From positions 186,001 to 250,000 of the forward strand of contig NZ_CAJFDC010000013.1 in NCBI RefSeq assembly GCF_904067045.1: a DNA stretch of 64,000 nucleotides, written 5' to 3'. How positions within the stretch are numbered: the stretch's first letter is position 1; every line of letters starts with the position of its first letter. A program made the position numbers and the translations under genes. This DNA comes from Pseudomonas sp. FEN (GTDB lineage: Bacteria; Pseudomonadota; Gammaproteobacteria; Pseudomonadales; Pseudomonadaceae). Under the pieces are notes generated by a model. That model was not told where the DNA came from and searched no databases. It saw only the letters and a list, made by a program, of their open reading frames with translations. This document shows, piece by piece, positions 17,691 to 26,731 of this stretch.

Positions 17691-19125
17691 TCGCCCGCGT
17701 CAACCGCTGCTGCTGATCAACGTGGTGGGGCTGACACCCGCGCTGCTGGGGGCGGCGACGCCCCACATCAATGCCCTGTTGAAAACCGCCAAAATGGCCA
17801 GCCTGCAACCGGTGTTCCCCGCCGTCACCTCTACGGTGCAAGCCTCGATCCTCACCGGTCTGCCGCCGTCGGAGCACGGTATCGTCGGCAATGGCTGGTA
17901 CTTTCGCGATCAGGCCGAAGTGCGTTTCTGGCTGCAACCCAACGCCCTGATCCAGGGTGAAAAAGTCTGGCAGGCACTCAAGCGTCAGCGCCCCGGGTTT
18001 CGCTGCAGCCAGTTGTTCTGGTGGTACAACATGTATGCCGACGTGGAGGCCGCCATCACCCCACGCCCTCACTACCCGGCCGATGGCCGCAAAATCTTCG
18101 GCCTGTATTCGGCACCGGCGGCGTTGCACGAGCGTATCGAGCAGCAGATTGGCAAATTCCCCTTTCCGAGCTTCTGGGGCCCGGCGGCCGGTATCGCCTC
18201 GAGCCGCTGGATCGTCGACTGCGCCATCGCTGAATTCCAGCTCGATCGACCCGACCTGCAGTTGGTCTACCTGCCCCATCTCGACTACAGCCTGCAGCGC
18301 CTGGGCCCCGATCATCCGTCGATTGTCGACGAGGTGCGGGCCATCGATGGTGAAGTGGGGCGTCTGCTGGACTTTGCCCAAGCGCAAGGCGCGGCGGTGA
18401 TGCTGCTGTCCGAATACGGGATCGAAGCCGTCGAGCAATCGGTCTCCATCAACCGCTTGTTGCGCGCGGAAGGTTTGTTGCAGGTACGCCAGTCGTTGAC
18501 CTGGGAATTGCTCGATCCCGGCGCCAGTGCGGCGTTTGCCGTTGTCGATCATCAGATCGCGCATGTCTACGTCAAGCAGGCGCAAGACATCCCGCGGGTC
18601 AAAGCGCTGTTGCAGCGCCAGCCCGGTATCGAGCAGGTGCTGGATAAAGCCGAACAACGGGCCTGGCAGCTGGATCATCCGCGCAGCGGCGAGCTGGTGA
18701 CCGTGGCCGCGGCGGGATACTGGTTCGATTACTACTACTGGTTCGACGATCGCAAGGCACCCGACTTTGCCCGTACCGTGGACATCCATCGCAAGCCCGG
18801 CTACGACCCGCTGGAGCTGTTCATCGACCCGGCCATCCGCTTCCCCAAATTGAAAGTGGCGCGCCGCCTGCTGCAGAAAAAGCTCGGCTTTCGCTACTAC
18901 ATGGACCTGATTCCGCTGGATACCCGCCTGGTTCGCGGCAGTCATGGCCGCCTGCCCGCTAGCGAACAGACCGGCCCGCTGCTCATCACCGATTGCGATC
19001 TGCCGTTGCCTCAGCGTCTTGCGGCCACGGAAGTGAAGCAACTGCTCCTGGAGCACTTCCTGGGGCATTCACACACCGACCCGGCCAATGCCAAGGAGCT
19101 TCCATGCGGCGAGCCATTTCCATAA
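17680..19125 (+). CDS. eboF: EboF: alkaline-phosphatase-superfamily nucleotide pyrophosphatase/phosphodiesterase-like protein
   Basis: A 481-residue protein of the phosphodiesterase (NPP-like) group. PAVTSTVQASILTGLPPSEH carries the nucleophile Thr, and LPHLDYSLQRLG holds the Asp/His ligands. Two usual metal positions look changed: the first strand reads INVVGLTP where active NPP enzymes have an Asp before Gly, and LLSEYGIE stands where SDHGM is usual. Activity may therefore be altered. No signal peptide is seen. The start was set 11 bases before the eboE stop, giving a normal family length. It closes the canonical ebo set, but transcription continues into the next gene. Confidence 0.82.
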   Translation: MPSDRPRQPLLLINVVGLTPALLGAATPHINALLKTAKMASLQPVFPAVTSTVQASILTGLPPSEHGIVGNGWYFRDQAEVRFWLQPNALIQGEKVWQALKRQRPGFRCSQLFWWYNMYADVEAAITPRPHYPADGRKIFGLYSAPAALHERIEQQIGKFPFPSFWGPAAGIASSRWIVDCAIAEFQLDRPDLQLVYLPHLDYSLQRLGPDHPSIVDEVRAIDGEVGRLLDFAQAQGAAVMLLSEYGIEAVEQSVSINRLLRAEGLLQVRQSLTWELLDPGASAAFAVVDHQIAHVYVKQAQDIPRVKALLQRQPGIEQVLDKAEQRAWQLDHPRSGELVTVAAAGYWFDYYYWFDDRKAPDFARTVDIHRKPGYDPLELFIDPAIRFPKLKVARRLLQKKLGFRYYMDLIPLDTRLVRGSHGRLPASEQTGPLLITDCDLPLPQRLAATEVKQLLLEHFLGHSHTDPANAKELPCGEPFP

Positions 19126-20240
19126 CAGTTCTGAGTGCCTTGGCCGGTTTGGCCCAGGCCGAGAACATCAACAACTTCAACTGCACCGACTTCTTTCTAT
19201 TCGCAAGAGACATCGACAAGACCCGGACAGAGTTCAACAAGAGTCCCGAGACCATGGCCTGGAACTGGTTCGTCTGTTTGAACCAGCCCAGCACCGCGAA
19301 AAGCCCCAATCGTGTATGGGAAATAATGAAGCCCTCGGAGCAGGTCTACCTGCGCAACGGTGCCGCGCCCGCCGACTATGAGCACCGCGTGATGCCACCG
19401 AATGCCGTGCTCCAGCAGGCCAGGACGCTGGGACTGGACCTGTCACGAGCGTTCCATGACCTACGCGCCACCCAACAGGTCGATGGCTTGGCCCTGCAAA
19501 TGGGCGGTGCCGTGCCGGCGTCTCAAAAAGGCAACCCTGTACGCTTCCAACTGCTGATGGGCAAGGACACGTTCGATTACATCGTGAAAAACAAGGTCTA
19601 CAACATGAATGGCCAGGAAGCCCTGTCTGGCAACCTGGTGTTTCCGAACACCGCCTGGGAATTGAAAGCCGCCTGGCTGTGGATCGGCACAGACCCGGAC
19701 TACTTGAAGCAACTGGTAAGCGATGGCTACTACATTGCCCAGGCTTATTACCAGCAACAAGACGGCACATACCAGGTCGGCTATGCCGCGTTGAGCGGCT
19801 TGCATGTCGTCAACAAGCTGAACGCCAACTGGGTCTGGACCACCTTCGAAAATATCAACAACAGCAAGTACACCGTGACCAATGACGCAAAGGCCATGAA
19901 GAACAGCACGGGACCGACACCGGACGCAACGGCGGCCAATACCCGCTTCCAGGCCGCTTATCCCGCCCTGTCGAAGTACGAACTGATCGGGGTTGAATTC
20001 AAACCTGTCACCCAGGTACTGGCCAACTCTCAACTGGAGTCAGCCTTCCAGAACACCTCGTCCTGCCTGGCCTGCCATGACACCGCCGCCTACTCGAACA
20101 CCAAGGGTTACTTCAATTTCGCCCTGGGAAACGGTGGCGGCATTCTCTACCCCACGACCCCGCTGCCGGAAAAGACTTTCACCGGTTACAAAAAACTGGA
20201 CTTTGTCTGGTCGTTGAAACACGCCCAGTGGCAACGCTAA
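19104..20240 (+). CDS. Secreted protein with one CxxCH haem-binding motif
   Basis: A 378-residue protein. Residues 1-19 (MRRAISITVLSALAGLAQA) form a Sec signal peptide with AQA cleavage. CLACH at residues 321-325 is a single c-type haem site near the C-terminus; no downstream Met is an obvious sixth ligand. The large N-terminal part is not recognised and has Asn/Tyr/Trp-rich segments such as AWLWIGTDPDYL. It starts 22 bases inside eboF with an AAGGAG site, so it belongs to the ebo operon, and lies 10 bases before the VioB-like gene. It may be the redox partner for a periplasmic or exported metabolite. Function is inferred from the motif and position only. Confidence 0.75.
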   Translation: MRRAISITVLSALAGLAQAENINNFNCTDFFLFARDIDKTRTEFNKSPETMAWNWFVCLNQPSTAKSPNRVWEIMKPSEQVYLRNGAAPADYEHRVMPPNAVLQQARTLGLDLSRAFHDLRATQQVDGLALQMGGAVPASQKGNPVRFQLLMGKDTFDYIVKNKVYNMNGQEALSGNLVFPNTAWELKAAWLWIGTDPDYLKQLVSDGYYIAQAYYQQQDGTYQVGYAALSGLHVVNKLNANWVWTTFENINNSKYTVTNDAKAMKNSTGPTPDATAANTRFQAAYPALSKYELIGVEFKPVTQVLANSQLESAFQNTSSCLACHDTAAYSNTKGYFNFALGNGGGILYPTTPLPEKTFTGYKKLDFVWSLKHAQWQR

Positions 20241-20250
20241 GGAGCATGAC

Positions 20251-22617
20251 ATGAGTGTATTGAACTTCCCTCGCATATACCTCAACGGCCATATGTTCTG
20301 GAACCCGCCAACGGCCAACAACAACGATGTGTTTCCACTTTATGACGCGGTCAACGCGGACATCAACTGGCCGTTCATGGAGCATTTCGACATCAATTGC
20401 GACAACGCTCCCACCCAACTGATGCCCTGGGTCATCTCCCCCCTGGAGATGCGCGACCTGCCGACCTATGTGTTGCAGGTACCGGGCAATAGCGACCCGC
20501 TAAACTACCCGTATATGCCCGCCGAATGGGACCTGTTCGGCGACAATGCCTGCGGCACGGTGAACTATGGGAAGGATATCCATTCCAGGATCATTGGCGG
20601 CGAGCTGCAGGCCAATACCTACATCGACCAGGATCCGCTGGTCGACAAGCCCTATCAGTTGTTCGGCAATCCCCTTGGCAGCTCCGCCCCCACTGCCGCG
20701 CGCTTCGTGGACATCAGCCCGTGGCAGAACACCTTCACCGCGTTGTATTTCGACAAGCTGGTGCTGGGGGATGCTACCCGCGGCCTGACCCTCAATCGCA
20801 AGTACCGGATGATGGACCGTTTCCTGAACTTCAAGTGGGCGGCCTTGGGTGGCCTGGTGCATGTCACCACCACCTGGCAGACCTGCTTCCCCAAGGAAAA
20901 TCTGGAATGGGTCATCGGCGACTCGTCCCTGCTGTTCAACCTTCAGCAGCAGATGCAGCTGCAAGGGGCGCAGGGCCTGATGTTCAGATTCTCCACCTAC
21001 CTGACCTGCTACGACAGGAACGGTGTTTTCAACGACTTCACGCCGAACATCAACACCCGCTCCCATCTCCATCATGTTATGGGCGACGTGCGAAAGATGT
21101 ACAAGCTGGGCCTGGACAACGTTGCCAATATTTTCTCCAACCCCGCCTATAGCCGCACCGCCGCGACCCTGGGCCTGTGGTTGGCCAACGAATACCCCAC
21201 CGCCCCCGCCGGACGGCGCCTGGTACCCAACCAGCCCGTATCCATCTTTAAAACGAACCAGGAAGATACGCAAAGCGTCCAGTTGGGGGTGATCTCGGCG
21301 CAGATTACCGGCGACACCTTGTCGCTGGACCTGAGCAACACCTTTCCGTGCTATCCGGTGGACCCCAAGGCCCACATCCTCACACCGGAGAAATTCCATG
21401 CCGGCAACTACAAAGTGGGCGCCCGCAATAAGGCGCGAATCGCCACGGTGACCGGCTTCAACTTCGAACAATACCGGCAATCGGCCTTCGACAAACGCTC
21501 AGGCATCCTCGACCTCACCCTCCCCCCCGGAGCCAAGGAGATATTGGAGAACGGTAGCCTGATTCTGCAACAGGAGGGCTCGGCGCTGACCGCCGCCGAG
21601 CAGCAGGCGTGGACCGCCGAGGTGATAGAAAGCGGCAGTTTCATCGACGTGGGAGAACGCAAGACGCTGAGCATCATGGTGCAGTTGGATGGCAAGCCGG
21701 CCGCCAGCACCACACTGTTGGTGGCGGAGTATGGCAACCCCTACATGGTGACCAGCAGCGACTACTATCTGGCATTCAGTAACGCGGCCGACTTCACGCT
21801 GTTCTATGACGACCCGACGGACCGCAAAAATAACATGGCCAATCTGCCGCAATTCACTGACGCGCGCCCCGTATCGAACTACCGGAGCACCGGCAGCGGC
21901 CGTCGGCTGACCGCTCTGCAAACCGGTCAGCCGAGTGGAAACCCGATCGGTTATCAAGAGTTCCTGCATGGCCCGGGTAAACCAATCGCGGTCGACCTGC
22001 GCCCTTGCCTGGCTTTCGACAAGGGCACCCAGGTCAGCAGGACACTGAACAACTCCCAGGCCAGCAAGGTGGAGTATTCCTATGTCGCCATCACCACCGA
22101 CGCCAAGGGCATTGCCCGGCTGAACTTCAGGGCCGTGGCGCCGGGCTTCCCGACCTTGCGTTTTTTCGTGCAGCAAAACACGCCCTCAGTTATCCCCTTC
22201 AGCTTCCCGATCACCGATGCCTATACCGACTTCCTCGCCCCGATACGTGTTCTGCCGGTGGACCTGCAGCTGCAACAGGAGTTCATCGACAAATGGAACT
22301 CCATCTACAAGGATCAGAACGCTCCAGAGACGTTGTGGAACGACTTCATCTACCCACGCATCCTGCAAACCTTCTATTACCTGTACCCCATCATGAACAA
22401 GTTCATGCCGCTCAACTCCCAGAAGCGGGTCGAAGGCGCCATCGACCAGTTGATTGTGCTGATCAGCAAGCCGTACCAGGACGAAAGCACGCTAGCGATG
22501 CCCATCACCCGCGACATGTCGCAAAGTCGTCGCGCCGTGCTCGAACTCTGGGCGACGGCCCTGGTGAAGCTCAATTACCCACCCAAGAAACTCAGCATGA
22601 GTGACTACGACAGCTGA
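20251..22617 (+). CDS. Stand-alone VioB N-terminal-domain homologue
   Basis: A 788-residue protein related to the N-terminal half of VioB/RebD/StaD, the enzymes that couple two indole-pyruvate imines in violacein and bisindole synthesis. Three blocks support this: residues 1-24 (FPRIYLNGH, PPTANNN), 307-329 (GLWLANEYPTAPAGRRL, then VPNQP), and 700-767 (TFYYLYPIMNKFM, then PITRDMSQSRRAVLELW). The chain stops where VioB goes on into its ferritin-like catalytic domain, so imine dimerisation as in VioB is not expected. No signal peptide or membrane helix is visible. It lies 10 bases after the CxxCH gene with an AAGGAG site. It could bind or modify an aromatic ligand; the activity is unknown. Confidence 0.72.
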   Translation: MSVLNFPRIYLNGHMFWNPPTANNNDVFPLYDAVNADINWPFMEHFDINCDNAPTQLMPWVISPLEMRDLPTYVLQVPGNSDPLNYPYMPAEWDLFGDNACGTVNYGKDIHSRIIGGELQANTYIDQDPLVDKPYQLFGNPLGSSAPTAARFVDISPWQNTFTALYFDKLVLGDATRGLTLNRKYRMMDRFLNFKWAALGGLVHVTTTWQTCFPKENLEWVIGDSSLLFNLQQQMQLQGAQGLMFRFSTYLTCYDRNGVFNDFTPNINTRSHLHHVMGDVRKMYKLGLDNVANIFSNPAYSRTAATLGLWLANEYPTAPAGRRLVPNQPVSIFKTNQEDTQSVQLGVISAQITGDTLSLDLSNTFPCYPVDPKAHILTPEKFHAGNYKVGARNKARIATVTGFNFEQYRQSAFDKRSGILDLTLPPGAKEILENGSLILQQEGSALTAAEQQAWTAEVIESGSFIDVGERKTLSIMVQLDGKPAASTTLLVAEYGNPYMVTSSDYYLAFSNAADFTLFYDDPTDRKNNMANLPQFTDARPVSNYRSTGSGRRLTALQTGQPSGNPIGYQEFLHGPGKPIAVDLRPCLAFDKGTQVSRTLNNSQASKVEYSYVAITTDAKGIARLNFRAVAPGFPTLRFFVQQNTPSVIPFSFPITDAYTDFLAPIRVLPVDLQLQQEFIDKWNSIYKDQNAPETLWNDFIYPRILQTFYYLYPIMNKFMPLNSQKRVEGAIDQLIVLISKPYQDESTLAMPITRDMSQSRRAVLELWATALVKLNYPPKKLSMSDYDS

Positions 22618-22640
22618 ACAACCACACATCTCCAGCAGGA

Positions 22641-22667
22641 CGCCGGGTGGCAACGCGTCACCCGGCG
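22641..22667 (+). other. Perfect 9-bp hairpin in the gap after the VioB-like gene
   Basis: CGCCGGGTG at 22641-22649 pairs with CACCCGGCG at 22659-22667 around a 9-base loop. No T tract follows, so it looks like an mRNA-stabilising or attenuating stem rather than a strong terminator. Confidence 0.6.
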
Positions 22668-22684
22668 CTGCACAGGAGAGTCGA

Positions 22685-22735
22685 ATGCTCCAATCAGTGG
22701 CTGCCAAGCCTGCTGTCCAGGCCACGAAGCCGTGA
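22685..22735 (+). CDS. Possible 16-residue small ORF
   Basis: ATG to TGA encodes MLQSVAAKPAVQATKP. An AGGAG site sits eight bases upstream, just after the hairpin. It could be a translated leader or a chance ORF; there is no homology evidence. If translated, its stop lies 34 bases before the beta-propeller start. Confidence 0.3.
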   Translation: MLQSVAAKPAVQATKP

Positions 22736-22769
22736 TTGCTCACCGCCTGTTTGAACATGGAGAGTGCCT

Positions 22770-23825
22770 ATGTCCGTTGCCATTCCTATCCCCGCCCGGC
22801 CCATCGAAAGCCTGCGTCCCAGCACCTTCATCGCCGAGGGCCTGCTGAACCCGCGCGGTGTGTGTGTCGAAGCCGATGGCAGCCTGCTGCTGGTTGAAGC
22901 CGGCTCCGGCCTGCCGGAGCAGACCTTCAGCGGGCGGATCAGTCGGCTGCGCCCCGATCCGCGACACCCCGGCACCTACCTGCCCCCCGACATCCTGGCA
23001 CAGGGATTTCGCTCCATGAACATGCAAGCGCGCATGCTACGGGATGAAATCATGGGGCTTTCGGACATTGCCTGTGGTGAGGGGCGCTACCTGGTCAGCC
23101 AGACCGATTATGTCGAGGGCTCGAAAATACTGGATCTACAGTACACCCCGCCCGAGCCGGTCTTCAGCAGCCGCGGCAATCTGAATTCGCTGTGCTACCA
23201 CCAGACGCGACGCAGTTGGCTGGCGGTCAAGCCCGATACCAACCAACTCGTCGAGTTCACCGACGAGCAAGGTGAGCGGGTCCTCGCGCAATTGCCCGAC
23301 CTGGATCAAGGCCAGGACGCGGTGCCCGTGACCCTGGTGTACGAACCGACAACCGAGGCCGTGCTGATCAGCCTGTTCTCCGGCGAGCTGCAGCGCTCCC
23401 CGACCCGCAAGGGCATCGACTTTGCCGACAAGGCGGGCCAGGTCATACGGGTCTGGCCACGCACCGGGCAGCTCGAGATTGTCCTTCACGGCCTGCAACT
23501 GCCCACGGGCTTGGCCCTGTGCCCAGACGGCACGCTGTTGGTGCTGGAGCTCTGCGACCGGCTGTTGCAACCACTGCCACCTGACTGGGCGGGAGAGCCT
23601 CTGCATGGCGGCTTTGCGCGGTTCAGTGGCCGTCTGCTCAGTTGCAACCTGCAAACAGCGCAAGTCAGTGTCCTTGCTCGTGGCCTGGATACACCCTCGA
23701 ACCTGTGCCTGGTACCCGGCGCGGTGCTGGTGAGCGAAGGCATGGGCTTGCCTGGTCGGCCACTGCCCACGCCGGAGAGCGGCAACGCGGCCCTGACCGG
23801 CCGACTGCGGCGGATACCGCTCTAG
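22770..23825 (+). CDS. ScyD/ScyE-like NHL/SMP-30-type beta-propeller protein
   Basis: A 351-residue protein with repeated propeller strands: EGLLNPRGVCVEADGSLLLV early, then GLQLPTGLALCPDGTLLVLE, and GLDTPSNLCLVPGAVLVSEG near the end. This GL-x-P-x-G-hydrophobic-DG-x-L pattern is typical of NHL/SMP-30 folds and of ScyD/ScyE proteins in scytonemin clusters. No signal peptide is clear. The ATG at 22770 with GGAGAG upstream is preferred over a GTG two codons earlier. It ends the ebo-linked plus-strand run, seven bases before the convergent DosP-like gene. It may bind or remodel the metabolite; lactonase activity is also possible. Confidence 0.72.
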   Translation: MSVAIPIPARPIESLRPSTFIAEGLLNPRGVCVEADGSLLLVEAGSGLPEQTFSGRISRLRPDPRHPGTYLPPDILAQGFRSMNMQARMLRDEIMGLSDIACGEGRYLVSQTDYVEGSKILDLQYTPPEPVFSSRGNLNSLCYHQTRRSWLAVKPDTNQLVEFTDEQGERVLAQLPDLDQGQDAVPVTLVYEPTTEAVLISLFSGELQRSPTRKGIDFADKAGQVIRVWPRTGQLEIVLHGLQLPTGLALCPDGTLLVLELCDRLLQPLPPDWAGEPLHGGFARFSGRLLSCNLQTAQVSVLARGLDTPSNLCLVPGAVLVSEGMGLPGRPLPTPESGNAALTGRLRRIPL

Positions 23826-23831
23826 CAAAAG

Positions 23832-26462
23832 CTACTCATCCGCTTTGCCAAAGTGGTCGGCCGGTGCCGTCATCACCGAGCCCTCCACCTGCGCACCGAA
23901 TGCAACCTCACGCGCCATGGCCCATTGCGCGAACGCCTCACAGCGCAGTGGGACCGAGAAGAAATAGCCTTGCCCGACCTCATAACCCTGAGCAATGAGG
24001 ATATCGCGCTGGGCGGCCTGCTCGATGCCTTCAGCCACTACGTGCAAGCCAAGCCCCTTGCCGATACCAATGACCGACTCGCTCAGGGCGCGGCAGGAGG
24101 CATCGCGCTCCAGGTCGTCGACAAAGCTCTTGTCCAGTTTCAACTCGCTGATCGGCAGGCGCCGCAAATACCCCAGGCTGGAGTAACCGGTGCCAAAGTC
24201 ATCAATAGCCAGACGCACGCCCAAGGCATGCAGATCACGGATGGTTTGCTCGGTGCCCACGCTATTGGACAACAAGACACCCTCGGTCACCTCCACGCAC
24301 AGGTCGCTGGGCTGCAAGCCACAACATTGCAATTGCCGGGCGATCAGCTCGGCCAGATTCCGATTGTGGAAGTTGATCGGCGACAGGTTGATCGATAAGG
24401 AGGGGACCCGCAGACCTTGTCGACGCCACAGCGCCAACTGCTCGCAAGCGTGCTGTAGCACCCATTGGCTCAGTGTATTGATCAGCCCGCACTCCTCGGC
24501 CAGGGGAATGAATCGACAGGGGGCTATGTGCTCCAGCGTTGGATGCACCCAGCGCGCCAGCGCTTCGGCACCGACCAGACGTCCGCTGCGCAGCTCGATC
24601 TGCGGCTGATACACCAGATACAACCCATCGCCGGCCAGCGCCTTGCGCAAGTCCGTTTCCAGCATCAAGCGCTCCTGGGCAACCTTGTTCATCTCTTCGA
24701 GAAAGAAACTGAAGCTGCCGCGTTCGACGCGCTTGGCCTGGTACATGGCGATATCGGCACGATGCAGCAGGCTTTCCATATCCTGCCCGTCCCTGGGGAA
24801 CATACTGATGCCAATGCTGGCCGACAACACCACGGAAGTCCCGGCGACGTTTGCCGGGACACTCAGGATCATCATCAGCCGTTCAAGAAAGAATGTGACC
24901 TGGGCGGCGTTCATCCGTGGCAGCACCAGCACGAACTCATCCCCAGACAGGCGTCCGACAATGTCCGACTCCCGCAGCACGCTGCGCAGCCGTTGCGCCA
25001 TGGCTTGCAGCAGCTCGTCCCCCGAGGCGTGCCCGAGGGCATCGTTGACCTGTTTGAAACGGTCCAGGTCGACGAACAGTACCGCCAGCTCGGCCCGCTC
25101 TTCAGCCGCTTCAAGCAAGGTCCGCTCGGCCTGGGCCAGCAGGAAACTGCGATTGGGCAGACCGGTCAAGGCATCATAAAAGGCCATTCGGCGAATCGAC
25201 TGCCGGGCCTCTTCGCGCTCCAGCGCCAACATGCACAGGTGGATTCCCGCCGTCACCAGATGGGTATGCAGGGGATCGGGTCCACGACACTCTCTGAAGT
25301 ACAGCGCAAATGTCGCCGCGACCCGCCCCGCGCCGTTGCGTACCGGAACCGACCAGCACGCCCGAAAGCCCGACTGTTGCGCCAACGCCCTGAATTCGGC
25401 CCAGAGCGGATCGTGGAGAATGTCCGTCACCAGAACCGGCTCGCCCCTGTAGGCCGCCGTGCCGCAGGAGCCCGTCGCGGGGCCGATTACCAGGCCCTCG
25501 ATGGCCCTGGAGTAATCCGTCGGCAAACCCGGGCTGGCCAAGGGGTGTAGAACGCCCTCCTTGTCCACACTGAGGATCGAGACCGCGACCTCGGGGGCGA
25601 TGTGTTCGATCTCCTGGCACAGCAGGGTCAACACGCTCTCCAGCGACGTTTCCTTCAACAACGCGCCAATGATCTTGTCCTGCAATACCTCATGCAGCTT
25701 GGTCCGGGTAACGTCGGTCAACACGATCACGACGTTCTCGACCTTGCCCTGCTGATCGAACACCGGCGTCGAGGAAACGTGCAGCCACAGCCGTTGGCCA
25801 TTGCGCCTGCCGATCAGCGCGCTGATTTGATTGGATCGACCGCCGAGAACTCTTTCCAAAACCTTGCGCGCATACGCCTTGGCTCGGGTATCCGGGGCAA
25901 AGAACAGCAGAGGTGACTGACCGATGACCTCTTCCCGGGAATAGCCCAGCAATCGGACAAACCCGTCATTGACATAAATGAGGCGTCCTTCGGTATCGAC
26001 GATACAGGTGGCCGAGCTGGTGGCATTGACTGACATCGAGAGCAATCGATGCTCGATGTCTTTCAAGCGCGACTGGGTGATGTCCTTGAGAAAAGAGGCG
26101 TAAAGAATACGGCCCTGCAAGGTGATTTTGGAGAGGGACATCGAGCCCCAGCGCACCCCGCCATCCTTGCGCGCAATACGCACATCCCGGCTGGCGCCGA
26201 TAATCTTGTTGACTCCGGTCTCCCGGTTGGCGCTGATAAAACCGTCATGCTGGGCGTAGAGAGCCTGAGGCACCAGCGTCTTGACATTGTTGCCAAGCAC
26301 TTCATTTCGCGGACACCCCCAAAGCTGCTCGGCAGCGGCATTGAAAAACACCACGCGGTTGTGATCATCAATGACCACCACGGCGTCAATTGCCTGCTCC
26401 AGTGTCTGCACGAAAAAGTGCTCTGCTTCTTCGCCACTGATCAACCCGACTCCAGAGTCCAT
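23832..26462 (-). CDS. DosP-like PAS-PAS-GAF-GGDEF-EAL cyclic-di-GMP phosphodiesterase
   Basis: An 876-residue cytoplasmic sensor. PAS1 (about 13-130) aligns with the haem PAS of E. coli DosP; the proximal His is kept (His72 in YAQHDGF) but the distal Met position is Ala90 (IIGASRDV). PAS2 (about 140-255) and a GAF-like domain (about 270-420) follow. The GGDEF domain has SGDEF in place of GGDEF, so cyclase activity is doubtful. The EAL domain keeps EALARW, NLSPINF, DDFGTGYSSL and EGIEQ and should hydrolyse c-di-GMP. The start MDSGVG gives the same N-terminal length as DosP, although its ribosome-binding site is weak. It is convergent with the ebo operon. Confidence 0.85.
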   Translation of the reverse strand: MDSGVGLISGEEAEHFFVQTLEQAIDAVVVIDDHNRVVFFNAAAEQLWGCPRNEVLGNNVKTLVPQALYAQHDGFISANRETGVNKIIGASRDVRIARKDGGVRWGSMSLSKITLQGRILYASFLKDITQSRLKDIEHRLLSMSVNATSSATCIVDTEGRLIYVNDGFVRLLGYSREEVIGQSPLLFFAPDTRAKAYARKVLERVLGGRSNQISALIGRRNGQRLWLHVSSTPVFDQQGKVENVVIVLTDVTRTKLHEVLQDKIIGALLKETSLESVLTLLCQEIEHIAPEVAVSILSVDKEGVLHPLASPGLPTDYSRAIEGLVIGPATGSCGTAAYRGEPVLVTDILHDPLWAEFRALAQQSGFRACWSVPVRNGAGRVAATFALYFRECRGPDPLHTHLVTAGIHLCMLALEREEARQSIRRMAFYDALTGLPNRSFLLAQAERTLLEAAEERAELAVLFVDLDRFKQVNDALGHASGDELLQAMAQRLRSVLRESDIVGRLSGDEFVLVLPRMNAAQVTFFLERLMMILSVPANVAGTSVVLSASIGISMFPRDGQDMESLLHRADIAMYQAKRVERGSFSFFLEEMNKVAQERLMLETDLRKALAGDGLYLVYQPQIELRSGRLVGAEALARWVHPTLEHIAPCRFIPLAEECGLINTLSQWVLQHACEQLALWRRQGLRVPSLSINLSPINFHNRNLAELIARQLQCCGLQPSDLCVEVTEGVLLSNSVGTEQTIRDLHALGVRLAIDDFGTGYSSLGYLRRLPISELKLDKSFVDDLERDASCRALSESVIGIGKGLGLHVVAEGIEQAAQRDILIAQGYEVGQGYFFSVPLRCEAFAQWAMAREVAFGAQVEGSVMTAPADHFGKADE

Positions 26463-26731
26463 GTCTTTACCACTTATGCCTGTAATCACTGTCTCACGCC
26501 CTTGAGAGCACGTGAGGTACCAGAAGCGCGACCCGGTCTTTGCAACCGAAAGTGCGGCGCTATCACCCAAAGCAATTCGTATCAGGTAATGCGATGAAAA
26601 CAAGCCAAACGGATACAACCGTTCTTATGGTGTCAGTTTAACGGTTTCGTGTATTCGCGCTGTAAAAACGCCTGGGATTTTTTGCCTGGATAATCATTCG
26701 TAGTTGGCGTCAGCCGCGGATATCGTCGTTG

